This document shows, one piece after another, positions 1 through 8,426 of a DNA stretch of 64,000 nucleotides; position 1 is the first letter of the stretch; each line of letters opens with the position of its first letter. Source of the DNA: a virus; the IMG/VR virus record IMGVR_UViG_3300008266_000277, positions 1-64,000 of that record. One strand, written 5' to 3'. Made by a program: the position numbers and the translations under genes. Below the pieces are notes generated by a model, which saw nothing but the letters and a program-made list of their open reading frames with translations, made no database searches and had not been told where the DNA came from.

Positions 1-1
1 T

Positions 2-499
2 AAGGTAGTTATTGTAGGGCAGGATCCCTATCCCAAAGAAGGAGTAGCAGATGGTATTGCATTTAGTTGCAGTAAATCACAACATCCAAGTCAAGTTCAA
101 CCAAGCTTACGTCAAATCTATAAGGCCCTAGATGCAGAAGGTATAGAACACTTTCATACGTATGATCTTAAGGATTGGGCTAATCAAGGTATCTTAATGC
201 TAAATACTGCACTAACTACTACAATAGGTACACCTGGATCACATACTAAACTATGGGCACCATTTATGAAATATCTATTTGATATGCTAAATCAGGAGAC
301 AGGATTAGCATATATCTTTATGGGTAAAATTGCGCAGTCATGGCGCAGTTATATCTCTGAAGATAACAACTTTATTTTTACATGTAGTCATCCAGCTTCA
401 GCCGTCTATAACGAGGGAGGCTTGTGGTATAGCAATGGTGTATTCAAACGTACCACAGAAACAGTTAAACAACAATATAATTATGACATAAAATGGTAA
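2..499 (+). CDS. ung: Uracil-DNA glycosylase, family 1 (5' end outside window)
   Basis: The reading frame is open from base 2, so the N-terminus lies left of the window. The first residues carry VVIVGQDPYP, the catalytic water-activating motif of family 1 UDG (usually GQDPYH), with the Asp present. Further on come LNTALTT, matching the LN(T/A)xLTV region, and near the C-terminus HPASA, matching the HPSP loop that inserts into DNA. The family removes uracil from DNA; in crAss-like phages it sits in the replication block, as here. An internal ATG at 197 would remove the catalytic motif and is not the start. His to Pro at the end of GQDPY(H/P) and the altered HPSP loop are minor departures. The stop overlaps the next gene by 7 bases. 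Confidence 0.9.
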   Translation, partial: KVVIVGQDPYPKEGVADGIAFSCSKSQHPSQVQPSLRQIYKALDAEGIEHFHTYDLKDWANQGILMLNTALTTTIGTPGSHTKLWAPFMKYLFDMLNQETGLAYIFMGKIAQSWRSYISEDNNFIFTCSHPASAVYNEGGLWYSNGVFKRTTETVKQQYNYDIKW

Positions 500-705
500 A
501 CAAAGACATGAAGATTTATTTGATCGAGAATGATCATAAGTTTCAGGAGTACTGCAAGGAGAAAGGTTTCAATCCTAACAGCGTACCTATTCAAGATTTT
601 ATAAATGTAGCAGAAGAAGTAGGATGGATTATGTCAAGTAAAGACTTCGAGATGCATCATAATACTAGAACATTGCCCCAGTACTATTACATACGAATAC
701 ATTAG
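493..705 (+). CDS. Small protein of unknown function
   Basis: A 70-residue protein overlapping the glycosylase stop by 7 bases. A second ATG at 508 (MKIYLIEND) avoids the overlap and may be the true start. The sequence is charged, with no signal peptide, membrane segment or motif I recognise. Its place in a tightly packed run of replication genes, all on this strand, supports it being real and co-transcribed. No function is inferred. Confidence 0.6.
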   Translation: MVNKDMKIYLIENDHKFQEYCKEKGFNPNSVPIQDFINVAEEVGWIMSSKDFEMHHNTRTLPQYYYIRIH

Positions 706-709
706 TAAC

Positions 710-1315
710 ATGCTGAAACATAAAGAGTTATTCGATATCATTTCAAGTAAGGATTTAAGTCCTAATCAGTATTATCTACTGGCATGTATGAATGATAACA
801 TCCAGACAAAGAAGATAAACATAGCACTTGAACTGCAGGCATTAGTTTACAATGAGTACGTTATTGTAACTAAGGACGATAAGTTAATCATAACTGAGAA
901 AGCAAAGAAGCTAATCAAACAGATAGAAGGATTGTTTGTACATGAAGCTAAGAATGCTGCAGCTAAAAAGCTAGGTGATAACTACGAGGAGAATATCAAA
1001 ACATATAATGAGATGTTTCCAACTGGTAAGTTACCAACTGGTAAGTATGCGCGCACTAATCTTAGTAACTTAAAGAATGCATTCAAATGGTTCTTTGATA
1101 ACTTTGACTACGATTGGGAGACAATAATGCTAGCAACAGAAAGATATGTATATGAATTTGAGTTACAAGGATTCAAATATATGAGGACATCGCAGTACTT
1201 TATACGTAAGCAGGATCAGGATAAGACGTGGTCATCAGACTTAGCTAATTACTGTGAGATAGTGCTATCAGATGATGAAGAAAATGATACTCATTATTCA
1301 ATTAAAGTTGTATAA
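710..1315 (+). CDS. Winged-helix-like protein, possible helicase loader/replication initiator
   Basis: This 201-residue protein starts 4 bases after the previous stop and lies just before the DnaB-like helicase. Residues 1-70 look like a small helical winged-helix region (LSPNQYYLLACM, then a short hairpin around VIVTKDDKLIITEKA). The C-terminal part, with YARTNLSNLKNAFKWFF and YMRTSQYFIRKQD followed by WSSDLANYC, resembles a domain I associate with phage initiator or helicase-loader proteins. A tandem PTGK-PTGK sits between the halves. The loader role is inferred from position and this resemblance; no catalytic motif shows it directly. The tail is acidic. Confidence 0.55.
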   Translation: MLKHKELFDIISSKDLSPNQYYLLACMNDNIQTKKINIALELQALVYNEYVIVTKDDKLIITEKAKKLIKQIEGLFVHEAKNAAAKKLGDNYEENIKTYNEMFPTGKLPTGKYARTNLSNLKNAFKWFFDNFDYDWETIMLATERYVYEFELQGFKYMRTSQYFIRKQDQDKTWSSDLANYCEIVLSDDEENDTHYSIKVV

Positions 1316-1338
1316 TTTGTAGATATTTCTTATCTTTA
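1308..1338 (+). promoter_or_regulatory. Possible Bacteroidota-type promoter before the helicase gene
   Basis: The 41-base gap before the helicase contains TATCTTTA (1331-1338), close to the Bacteroidota -7 consensus TAnnTTTG. A TTG at 1308-1310 lies 20 bases upstream, about the usual spacing for the -33 element. The start codon is 18 bases downstream. The region is AT-rich, so a chance match is quite possible. Confidence 0.25.
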
Positions 1339-1356
1339 CCTCATAACCAAAATGAC

Positions 1357-2358
1357 ATGTCGAAAGAAGCAGCACTACCTTGGAAGTCAAGGAGAGAGGG
1401 GTTTATCTCCGCTCTAAAATACATGAAAGGAAGAATGGAGGGTACAATTAAAACGTACAGAACTCCATGGGATAAAGTCAATGAAGCAGGTGTAGATGGT
1501 ATAGAATGGAACTCTATGGTTATCATAGGAGGAAGACCAGGCACAGGCAAGACACTTATCAAAGATCAAATCATACGTGAAGGTTTTAAGTTGAACAAAG
1601 GACAGAACATTAAGGTCCTTGAGTTCACGCTTGAAATGGTATCAGAGAAGTCCAGATTAAGAGAGTTCGCCAGTGTAGCAAAGAAATCTTATCGTTACTT
1701 ATCTAATGCAGGTAAGAAAGATGAAGGTCCATTAACAATGACTGACTTCGAGAAGTGTAAAGAGTATGCTATAGAAGCATCTAAACTACCAGTAGATGAG
1801 GTAGAGATGCCACCTAGCATAGAAGAGTTCGAGTCCACAGTGATAAAATATCTAGAGAGCAACTCAGTAGTAGAAGATGGAGTTAAGATATATTGTAATA
1901 CAGTTATTACTCTTGACCACTCTATCTTAATCAAAGGTGTAAACAAGCATGAGCTGCTCTATCTATTAGGAGAGACCTGCACAAAGCTTAAACGAAAGTA
2001 CCCAATCATATTCATAATCTTAAGTCAGCTGGGTAGACAAGTAGAATCTCATGAGCGCAATGAAGATGGCAAGTATGGTAACTACATACTTGAGACAGAT
2101 TTATTTGGAGCTGATGCATTACTACAGCATGCAGACCTAGTAATAGGTATTAATAGACCAGCTAAGAAGTTTATCAAGTACTATGGGCCAGATCGATATA
2201 TCATTGAAGATGATTCAGTGTTAGTGTTTCATTTCATAAAGTGTAGAAACGGAGATACCAGAATGAGTTTTTTCAGAGCAAAGTATAAGACAATGGAGAT
2301 TGAAGAGATGGAGACCCCACCTCGTCATACAATGAGTACAGTTAAAAAAAGTAAGTAA
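1357..2358 (+). CDS. DnaB-like replicative helicase (SF4 RecA-fold ATPase)
   Basis: A 333-residue ATPase with Walker A GGRPGTGKT at residues 58-66, a Walker B-like VITLDH with Asp187, and a polar sensor segment ILSQLGRQVE. The arrangement is that of the C-terminal RecA-like domain of DnaB/SF4 helicases, which form hexamers and unwind duplex DNA at the fork. The N-terminal domain of full-length DnaB (about 450 residues) is missing, as in many compact phage helicases. The primase lies about 2 kb downstream, which fits a replisome operon. The start at 1357 (MSKEAALPW) follows an AT-rich leader. A distant alternative is a RadA/KaiC-type ATPase. Confidence 0.85.
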   Translation: MSKEAALPWKSRREGFISALKYMKGRMEGTIKTYRTPWDKVNEAGVDGIEWNSMVIIGGRPGTGKTLIKDQIIREGFKLNKGQNIKVLEFTLEMVSEKSRLREFASVAKKSYRYLSNAGKKDEGPLTMTDFEKCKEYAIEASKLPVDEVEMPPSIEEFESTVIKYLESNSVVEDGVKIYCNTVITLDHSILIKGVNKHELLYLLGETCTKLKRKYPIIFIILSQLGRQVESHERNEDGKYGNYILETDLFGADALLQHADLVIGINRPAKKFIKYYGPDRYIIEDDSVLVFHFIKCRNGDTRMSFFRAKYKTMEIEEMETPPRHTMSTVKKSK

Positions 2359-2373
2359 AGTAAAATGTAGAAA

Positions 2374-2901
2374 ATGGTAACAGAAAAAACAACAAAAGAA
2401 AAGATCGAAGATCTTAAGAAGCTCCACGAGGAGAAGTTTAAGAAGCTTGGGTTGACAAATCCACTGTTCATACCAAGGATATGTTATATTCCTATGGGTG
2501 AAGCAGAACAGGTTGTGTCATTCTTCGAGCAAGATTTTGCAAAAGGTAAAGATATCTATACCCACTTTGTAAGCAAAGGATATGATTCAGAGGATCCACA
2601 GAACAGATTATGGAAGTGGACCTACAATCCATACTTTGCTACAGAGTATAAGAAATCTGATCCACATCCTGATACAGGTAACGTTAGATTTATCGTACCA
2701 GTAGAGGAGTTAGAACTTATTGATGATGCATATTTCAATAAGGCCGCTCCTGCATCTGTAGCATTTGATATTGATGAGGCAATCCCTAATCCTAATGAGG
2801 ATCCACTCATTGAGCAGATGACTATCAGAGACCTGGCAGCTATCTTATTGAAGAAGCCTGTAAGCAGAAAGAAGTGGTTGAATGAAATCGTTACAAGATG
2901 A
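2374..2901 (+). CDS. Conserved-looking protein of unknown function in the replication operon
   Basis: A 175-residue, soluble, acidic protein lying 15 bases after the helicase and overlapping the next gene by 4 bases (ATGA). It opens with a Lys/Glu-rich helix (residues 1-25) and continues into a mixed region rich in aromatic residues (LWKWTYNPYF). I see no ATPase, nuclease or metal-binding motif. The stop-start overlap with the AAA_24 ATPase suggests translational coupling, so a partner of that ATPase or of the helicase is possible but unproven. Confidence 0.7.
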   Translation: MVTEKTTKEKIEDLKKLHEEKFKKLGLTNPLFIPRICYIPMGEAEQVVSFFEQDFAKGKDIYTHFVSKGYDSEDPQNRLWKWTYNPYFATEYKKSDPHPDTGNVRFIVPVEELELIDDAYFNKAAPASVAFDIDEAIPNPNEDPLIEQMTIRDLAAILLKKPVSRKKWLNEIVTR

Positions 2902-3671
2902 GTATAGTACTTCCTACAGCAAAGGTATCTGCTGAAACAAAGAGTCCAAAGAATCTGATTATATTCTCTAAGCCAAAGGTAGGTAAGACAAGCTTAATTG
3001 CTGAGATACCTAACTGTTTGATCTTAGATCTAGAATCAGGTTCAGATTATGTAGATGCTTTGAAACTAAAAGCAAACTCAGTAGATGAGATACGTGATAT
3101 AGGTAAAGCAATCATTGATGCTGGTAAACCATATGATTATATTGCAGTAGATACAATCACTGCATTAGAAGCCATGTGTGTTAAAGAAGCAGAGAAGCTT
3201 TACATGAACACGCCTATGGGTAAAGCAACATGGCTTAAGAAGAAAGCTGATGGTACATGGGATCCAGAATCTGCAAAGTTTAAGTATGGTACTGTTCTTA
3301 ACTTACCTAATGGTCAAGGCTATGGTTATTTAAGAGATGCAATTGTAAAAACGATAGAGTATATCAAGACGCTAGCTCCAAGAATTATTCTTTTGGGTCA
3401 CGTTAAAGATGCAATGATCGAGAAAGCAGGAGCAGAAGTTAACTCCATGGATCTTGATTTGACAGGTAAGATTAAGAGAATTGTATCATCGCAATCAGAT
3501 GCCATTGGATATCTGTATCGCAAAGGCAATCAAAACATCCTGACATTTAAAACTAAGGATGATGTAGCTTGTGGTGCAAGACCAGTTCATTTAAGAAATC
3601 AGGACATCGTTGTCTCTGAGTTAGTAGATGGTGAGTTCGTTGCTCACTGGAATAAAGTATATATTGATTAA
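2898..3671 (+). CDS. AAA_24/Sak4-like recombination ATPase
   Basis: A 257-residue P-loop ATPase with Walker A SKPKVGKT (residues 24-31), preceded by NLIIF and followed by LILDLESGSD. The Walker B-like stretch is DYIAVDTITALEAM. This is the pattern of phage AAA_24 proteins, related to RecA and including Sak4 single-strand annealing ATPases. Known Sak4 proteins work with a single-stranded DNA-binding protein, and the next gene looks like one. Expected role: annealing or repair of replication intermediates. It overlaps the upstream gene by 4 bases. The Sak4 assignment is by motif and neighbour; a general AAA_24 ATPase is the safer label. Confidence 0.75.
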   Translation: MSIVLPTAKVSAETKSPKNLIIFSKPKVGKTSLIAEIPNCLILDLESGSDYVDALKLKANSVDEIRDIGKAIIDAGKPYDYIAVDTITALEAMCVKEAEKLYMNTPMGKATWLKKKADGTWDPESAKFKYGTVLNLPNGQGYGYLRDAIVKTIEYIKTLAPRIILLGHVKDAMIEKAGAEVNSMDLDLTGKIKRIVSSQSDAIGYLYRKGNQNILTFKTKDDVACGARPVHLRNQDIVVSELVDGEFVAHWNKVYID

Positions 3672-3686
3672 TTAACAGTTTAAACA

Positions 3687-4436
3687 ATGGGTTTAAGTAT
3701 TGACATCAAAATCCCTGGCTCTGGAGAAGCAGGCAAGGGTGGAGGATACAAAGGTATTGTACCAGGTAACTACAAAGCAAAGATTAATGAATTCTTACTA
3801 TGGGATGAGCATTGGCGTCCAGACAATGGGTTATTCTTAGTAATGAAAATGGAAACAGCAAAACCAACACCTGACTTTGAAGGTTACCCAATCAACTCTG
3901 AAGATCCTGAAGGACCAAAACATGAAGGCCTTGTAGGTAATGTGAAGTATAGCACATTTGCATATCGTACAAAGTATGATGCACGTAAAGGTAAAGAAGT
4001 AGAACGTGATGTAGCAATGCTAGAAGATCTACTTCGTCTGTGTATTGAACTAGATTGTGTTGAGTGGTTTAAAGCAGCACAGGGTAAGCATGAAACAATT
4101 CAAGAATGGATTGAAGCATTCAACACTGACATGCCGTTTAAAGATAAATATCTTGAGGTATGTATTGGTGGTGAGCAATACATTGACAAAAAAGATGGTA
4201 AACTAAGAACTGGTTTGCACTTTGTGAAGTATGAGAAAGATGGTAACAAATATATCAATGCTTACAAATCTTTGATCAGTCCTAAGAAAATTGTACAGTA
4301 TGATGAAGCTAAACACTTTAAGAAAGTAGAAGTTCCTGTAGTTGAGAACTTTGAGGCACCATCAGAGGTACAAGAAATGCCTGACATCAACGTCGATGAT
4401 ATGCCATTCGACATAGATACAGGATTTGATATCTAA
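3687..4436 (+). CDS. Single-stranded DNA-binding-like protein with acidic C-terminal tail
   Basis: A 249-residue protein with a beta-rich body starting GIVPGNYKAKINEFLLW, which would suit an OB-fold. It ends in a strongly acidic tail containing DDMPFDIDTGFDI. Bacterial SSBs end in DDDIPF, which binds partner proteins, and DDMPF echoes this although it is not at the very terminus. It follows the Sak4-like ATPase by 15 bases and precedes a terminator, so it is the last gene of this sub-operon. An SSB role is inferred from tail, size and context. The OB-fold itself needs a structure prediction. Confidence 0.65.
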   Translation: MGLSIDIKIPGSGEAGKGGGYKGIVPGNYKAKINEFLLWDEHWRPDNGLFLVMKMETAKPTPDFEGYPINSEDPEGPKHEGLVGNVKYSTFAYRTKYDARKGKEVERDVAMLEDLLRLCIELDCVEWFKAAQGKHETIQEWIEAFNTDMPFKDKYLEVCIGGEQYIDKKDGKLRTGLHFVKYEKDGNKYINAYKSLISPKKIVQYDEAKHFKKVEVPVVENFEAPSEVQEMPDINVDDMPFDIDTGFDI

Positions 4437-4445
4437 TTAAATACA

Positions 4446-4476
4446 GGGGGATGTAACAGTCCCCCTTATTTATTTT
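4446..4476 (+). terminator. Rho-independent terminator after the SSB-like gene
   Basis: GGGGG (4446-4450), a 10-base loop and CCCCC (4461-4465) are followed by a T-rich run (TTATTTATTTT). It lies between the SSB-like gene and the primase, so it may reduce rather than stop read-through, since no clear promoter follows. Confidence 0.65.
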
Positions 4477-4481
4477 ATGTT

Positions 4482-5465
4482 ATGCTGAAATCAAAGAAAG
4501 TAATATTTTTTATTGAGGATGTACCAAGTACATGGGTATTTGAGCACTATCTAAATCTTACAGAAAAGCTTACAGGCCAGGGTATAAAGATGCGCTCAAT
4601 ATTCAAACAGGAACGTACACCGTCTATGTGTATATATTACAGTAATGAAGACAAACAGTATAAGTTCAAAGATTTTTCAAGTGGTAAGTCAGGTAATGGT
4701 CCAGCATTAGTATCTGAGATGTACAGTATTACATATGGTCAGGCTATACACAAGATCATTAATGATTATACAACTTATCTTGAAGATGGACATATTGAGT
4801 CGATATCACTTGGTGATGAAGGTATTGTATCTAAACCTAGATATAAAGTAACATCAGCAACTACACGTCCATGGAATACTGCAGATGCTAACTTCTGGGT
4901 ACAATTTGGGATCAACTCTAAACTACTAGATGCACATAACATAAAACCATTACAGAGATATACAATGACGCGCGTTATAAATGATGCAGAAGAAGTCATT
5001 ACTATTGAGAGACATGGTATCTACGGGTATTATGACAATGAAGGTAATCTCTGTAAGATATATCAACCAGGACAAACAAGCAAGAAGTTTATCAAAGTAA
5101 AAGATTATATTCAAGCATCAGATCAACTGACAGGGTCTAACTGCCTGATAATCTGTAGCTCACTTAAAGATGTATTATCTTTTAAGGCCATGAAGTTTAA
5201 AGGTATTGACGCTATTGCGCCAGACAGTGAGAACTCCATGATCCCTAAAGAATACATGCATGATTTAATGAAAAGATATAAGAAGGTATATACTCTATTT
5301 GACGATGATGTTGCTGGTATAAAAGCAATGCATAAGTACAAAGAGATGTATGGAATTCCGTATCTTCATCTACAGATGTCAAAGGATCTATCAGATTCTG
5401 TACGCGACTATGGTATTAGTAGTGTACAGGTAGTTTTGTATCACATGTTAAGTAAAGGAGTATGA
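4482..5465 (+). CDS. DnaG-type primase with Toprim domain
   Basis: A 327-residue primase. The N-terminal part has KQERTPSMCIYY followed by YKFKDFSSGKSGNG, which matches the region after the zinc-binding domain in phage DnaG-like primases (ERTPS...FKDF...G). A complete Cys-His zinc finger is not visible. The Toprim domain is recognised by LIICSSLKDVLSF, LFDDDVAG (Asp274-276) and the following GIKAMHKYK. In typical Toprim domains the first motif carries a catalytic Glu (EG..D); here the position reads C-S-S, a notable change. It should make primers for the DnaB-like helicase fork. Its stop overlaps the next start (ATGA). Confidence 0.8.
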   Translation: MLKSKKVIFFIEDVPSTWVFEHYLNLTEKLTGQGIKMRSIFKQERTPSMCIYYSNEDKQYKFKDFSSGKSGNGPALVSEMYSITYGQAIHKIINDYTTYLEDGHIESISLGDEGIVSKPRYKVTSATTRPWNTADANFWVQFGINSKLLDAHNIKPLQRYTMTRVINDAEEVITIERHGIYGYYDNEGNLCKIYQPGQTSKKFIKVKDYIQASDQLTGSNCLIICSSLKDVLSFKAMKFKGIDAIAPDSENSMIPKEYMHDLMKRYKKVYTLFDDDVAGIKAMHKYKEMYGIPYLHLQMSKDLSDSVRDYGISSVQVVLYHMLSKGV

Positions 5466-5887
5466 GTTGGTTATATAATGGTGTTGAGTTCACCGATGAG
5501 ATGATACCTGAAGGAGCAGTAGGGTTTATCTACCAGATGACAGCGATTATAAATGACAGAGCTGTTATGTATATAGGTAAGAAGAACTTCTATGCTAATC
5601 GTAAGGTAAAGCTAGGGAAGCGTGCTACTCTGGCACTGCAGGATAAACGCTTGAAGAAATACAAGCAAGTATCTAAGTTGGATTATCATAAGTATTATAG
5701 TAGTAATGATGTAATGAAAGCAGCAAGTAAAGCTAACATAAAAATCAAACGCGAGATACTCATGATATGCTTCAGTGCGACAGAGCTCACCTATCAGGAG
5801 GCTAAGCATCTATTCTGCAATGATGTGCTTGACAATCCATTATATCTTAACTCTAACATATTAGGTAAATTTTATAAGACAAAATGA
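5462..5887 (+). CDS. GIY-YIG endonuclease, SegE-like
   Basis: A 141-residue protein with GFIY (residues 21-24) and YIGKK (37-41), the two halves of a GIY-YIG centre. It also has YYSSNDVMKAA, IKREILMICFS and the helix LTYQEAKHLF, whose Glu fits the catalytic position. The layout matches the SegE-like phage branch of the family. Such proteins nick or cut DNA and can act as free-standing homing nucleases or in recombination. The overlaps with the primase (ATGA) and with the next gene indicate integration into the operon rather than a recent insertion. No intron is seen near it. Confidence 0.75.
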   Translation: MSWLYNGVEFTDEMIPEGAVGFIYQMTAIINDRAVMYIGKKNFYANRKVKLGKRATLALQDKRLKKYKQVSKLDYHKYYSSNDVMKAASKANIKIKREILMICFSATELTYQEAKHLFCNDVLDNPLYLNSNILGKFYKTK

Positions 5888-7071
5888 ATATAAACGAAGA
5901 GAGCTTAGCTAAGACAACTAAGGAGCTCATGTTCAGCGAACCCTTCTATGGACTACTACTGGTAACATTGAATAAGTTATTCGATGATAAGGTAGGTACT
6001 GCATGTGTAGGTACATCAGGTATTAATTTCAACCTGAAGATATCTCCTACATTTTGGCAGGAATTATCTGCAGATAGACGTAAAGGTTTATTAAAACATG
6101 AGTTAATGCATATGGCATTCTTTCATCTAACAGATTACAAACATCTGGTAGAACATAGAGTAGCTAATATAGCAATGGACATTGAGATCAATCAATATAT
6201 TGATCCAAGCTGGTTACCAGAAGGTGCGATGGGATTAGATACATTCCCAGAACTTAAGTTGAAACCTAAGATGGGTACCAAATATTATTATGATAAGCTC
6301 ATGAAGCTCAAGGATGAGACAATGAAAGCACTCATGGATGCTATTGAGAAAGGAGAGACAAAGGTCACATTACCTGACGGGACACAAGTAACGTTGAGTA
6401 ATCATGACTGGGAAGAAATTGATGGTCTTGATGAAGGTACACAACGTGTAATGAAGGACCAAATGGGTGGTATATTAAAACAAATAGCTGAACAAGTAGA
6501 GAAGTCTCGTGGTACAATACCAGGTGAGTTCAAAGATATACTCGAAGCATTGTTAAATATACCTGAGCCTAAGTTTGATTGGAAGAGTTATATCAGGAGA
6601 TTTACTGGTAAATCTGTTAAGGTCTATACTAAGAAGAGTAGACGTAAGCTTAGCAAGAGGTACGAGGATAATCCAGGCCTGAAGATCAAACAAAAGAAAC
6701 ACATACTAGTAGGTATAGATACATCAGGATCTGTAAGAAAAGATGAGCTAGAAGAATTTCTATGTGAAATTCATCATCTACATAAGACAGGTAGTGATGT
6801 AACTATTGTACAGTGTGACACAGCCATTGCCCATATAGGTAGTTATAAGCCAGGTGAAGATTATAAGATCCATGGTAGAGGAGGCACAAGCTTCCAACCT
6901 GTTATTGATTATTATAACGAGCATATGAATAATATCAGTTGTCTGATTTATTTTACAGATGGTGAGGCACCTGCGCCAATTAATGCTAAGGGTAATATCC
7001 TGTGGGTACTAAGTAGCGAGAGTAATGATAACGACGAGCTCCCTGGAGCAGTAATTAAATTAGAAGTATGA
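5884..7071 (+). CDS. Metallopeptidase-like/VWA-like domain protein (DUF2201 type)
   Basis: A 395-residue protein with two recognisable parts. Residues 60-105 hold HELMH (His72, Glu73, His76), a zincin signature as in the DUF2201 N-terminal domain. The C-terminal part (from about 270) has VGIDTSGSV, a MIDAS motif (Asp279, Ser281, Ser283), then RGGTSFQP and YFTDGEAP, as in the VWA-like DUF2201 domain. Such proteins pair with a MoxR-type AAA+ ATPase, and one lies 160 bases downstream. The pair is thought to act like a metal-dependent chaperone that remodels a target; the target here is unknown. It overlaps the previous gene by 4 bases and shares its stop region with the small zinc protein. Confidence 0.85.
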   Translation: MNINEESLAKTTKELMFSEPFYGLLLVTLNKLFDDKVGTACVGTSGINFNLKISPTFWQELSADRRKGLLKHELMHMAFFHLTDYKHLVEHRVANIAMDIEINQYIDPSWLPEGAMGLDTFPELKLKPKMGTKYYYDKLMKLKDETMKALMDAIEKGETKVTLPDGTQVTLSNHDWEEIDGLDEGTQRVMKDQMGGILKQIAEQVEKSRGTIPGEFKDILEALLNIPEPKFDWKSYIRRFTGKSVKVYTKKSRRKLSKRYEDNPGLKIKQKKHILVGIDTSGSVRKDELEEFLCEIHHLHKTGSDVTIVQCDTAIAHIGSYKPGEDYKIHGRGGTSFQPVIDYYNEHMNNISCLIYFTDGEAPAPINAKGNILWVLSSESNDNDELPGAVIKLEV

Positions 7072-7244
7072 TTTGTTGTATTTGTAAGCAAGAAATAAAA
7101 GATGAGTATGGGCATAATCCTGCACCTATTCCAACAGAATGGCCAGAGCAAAGATGCTGTGACATATGTAATGCTGGGATTGTAATACCAGCAAGATTAG
7201 AACAAGCAATGAAATTAAACGACGAGAAAGATGAAAACAAATAG
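7068..7244 (+). CDS. Small Cys-rich zinc-binding protein (58 residues)
   Basis: This short frame fills the space between the VWA and MoxR genes. It starts with an ATGA overlap on the VWA stop and ends 14 bases inside the MoxR gene. The protein begins MICCICKQEI and has a second cluster CCDICNAGIVIPARL, so two Cys-x-x-Cys knuckles are about 30 residues apart, as in a zinc ribbon or treble clef. The pattern is familiar from small phage proteins. Function is unknown; a role with the flanking MoxR/VWA pair is possible from position only. Confidence 0.75.
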   Translation: MICCICKQEIKDEYGHNPAPIPTEWPEQRCCDICNAGIVIPARLEQAMKLNDEKDENK

Positions 7245-8424
7245 TGTAAGATTAGACAGTAATGAATTGAAAGATTTCTTGAAGCACATGATTGAAAACA
7301 ATCGTGTTATTCAAGCAGATGGAAAAAATCCTGTTGCAGTAGAGATAATTGGTGAGTCAGGTTTAGGTAAGACAAGTAGTGTAATTCAATTAGCTAATGA
7401 AGAGAAACTGAATTTTGTCAAGCTAAACTTAGCACAGATCGAGGAGCTAGGTGACTTAGTAGGTTTCCCTATCAGACAATTTAAGTTAGTTAAGGAAGCA
7501 GAGTCAGGTCTCAAAGTTCAGCAATGGGTAGATGAGCATGCTGTAGAAGAATACACACGTCAGGGATATAAGTTTACAGGCCAGAAGAGAATGTCATACT
7601 GTCCACCAGAATGGATAGCAGACAAAGTAGGTGGAGGTATCTTACTACTAGATGACTGGAACAGAGCTGATATTAGATTCATTCAGGCAGTGATGGAGCT
7701 AGTAGATCGTCAGGAGTATATCTCATGGAAGCTTCCAAAGGATTGGCATATCTTATTGACTGCTAACCCAGACAATGGTAGCTACATGGTAAATACTATT
7801 GACGTTGCGCAAAGAACCAGATTTGTTAGTGTTGAATATAAGTTTGATGTAGACAGATGGGCAGAGTGGGCTGAGGCTAATCACATTGACTCCAGATGTA
7901 TCAACTTTTTATTGATGCACCCAGAGGTAATCAATGAGCGAGTTAATCCAAGAAGTATCACTACGTTCTTCAATGCTATCAGTTCTATTCCTAAGTTTGA
8001 AGATAAGCTGGGATTAATTCAGCAGATAGGTGAAGGTTCAGTAGGTCAGGAGGTAGCAAGTCTGTTTACACAGTTCATTGCAAATAAATTAGATAAGTTA
8101 ATCACTCCTAAGAAGATGTTGTTAGAAAGTACAACTGGTGCTATTATAAATGAGTTACGTGATATTATGTATGATACCAGTGGATACCGTGCAGATATTG
8201 CCAGTCTAATGACCAGCAGACTTACTAACTATGGGTTATTTTATGCAGAGAAGAATCCAATTGATCAGAAGATTCTTGATCGTATAGTAGGGCTTATAGA
8301 AGAAGAAGACCTGTTCAACTATGATCTGAAGTATATCATTGCTAAGAAATTTGTAGCAGGTAACAAGGCTAAGTTTCAGAAGCTTGTACTTACGCCAACA
8401 GTTAATGATCTTATTACAAAGTAA
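7231..8424 (+). CDS. MoxR-type AAA+ ATPase (AAA_5)
   Basis: A 397-residue AAA+ protein with Walker A GESGLGKTS (residues 41-49), Walker B GGILLLDDWNRA (Asp141-Asp142) and sensor-1 region LLTANPDNGSYMV. The insertion pattern LVGFPIRQF and WNRAD...QAVMELVDRQ is typical of MoxR/dynein-related AAA_5 ATPases, and the C-terminal half is helical. It pairs with the upstream VWA/metallopeptidase protein, as MoxR and VWA genes usually do. Expected role: ATP-driven remodelling or metal-assisted activation of an unknown phage or host complex. The start at 7231 overlaps the small zinc protein by 14 bases. Confidence 0.85.
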   Translation: MKTNSVRLDSNELKDFLKHMIENNRVIQADGKNPVAVEIIGESGLGKTSSVIQLANEEKLNFVKLNLAQIEELGDLVGFPIRQFKLVKEAESGLKVQQWVDEHAVEEYTRQGYKFTGQKRMSYCPPEWIADKVGGGILLLDDWNRADIRFIQAVMELVDRQEYISWKLPKDWHILLTANPDNGSYMVNTIDVAQRTRFVSVEYKFDVDRWAEWAEANHIDSRCINFLLMHPEVINERVNPRSITTFFNAISSIPKFEDKLGLIQQIGEGSVGQEVASLFTQFIANKLDKLITPKKMLLESTTGAIINELRDIMYDTSGYRADIASLMTSRLTNYGLFYAEKNPIDQKILDRIVGLIEEEDLFNYDLKYIIAKKFVAGNKAKFQKLVLTPTVNDLITK

Positions 8425-8426
8425 TT

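Noticed and set aside
1023-1052. Tandem DNA repeat (PTGK-PTGK coding)
   Set aside because: Only two short copies inside a gene; too little to call a repeat element.
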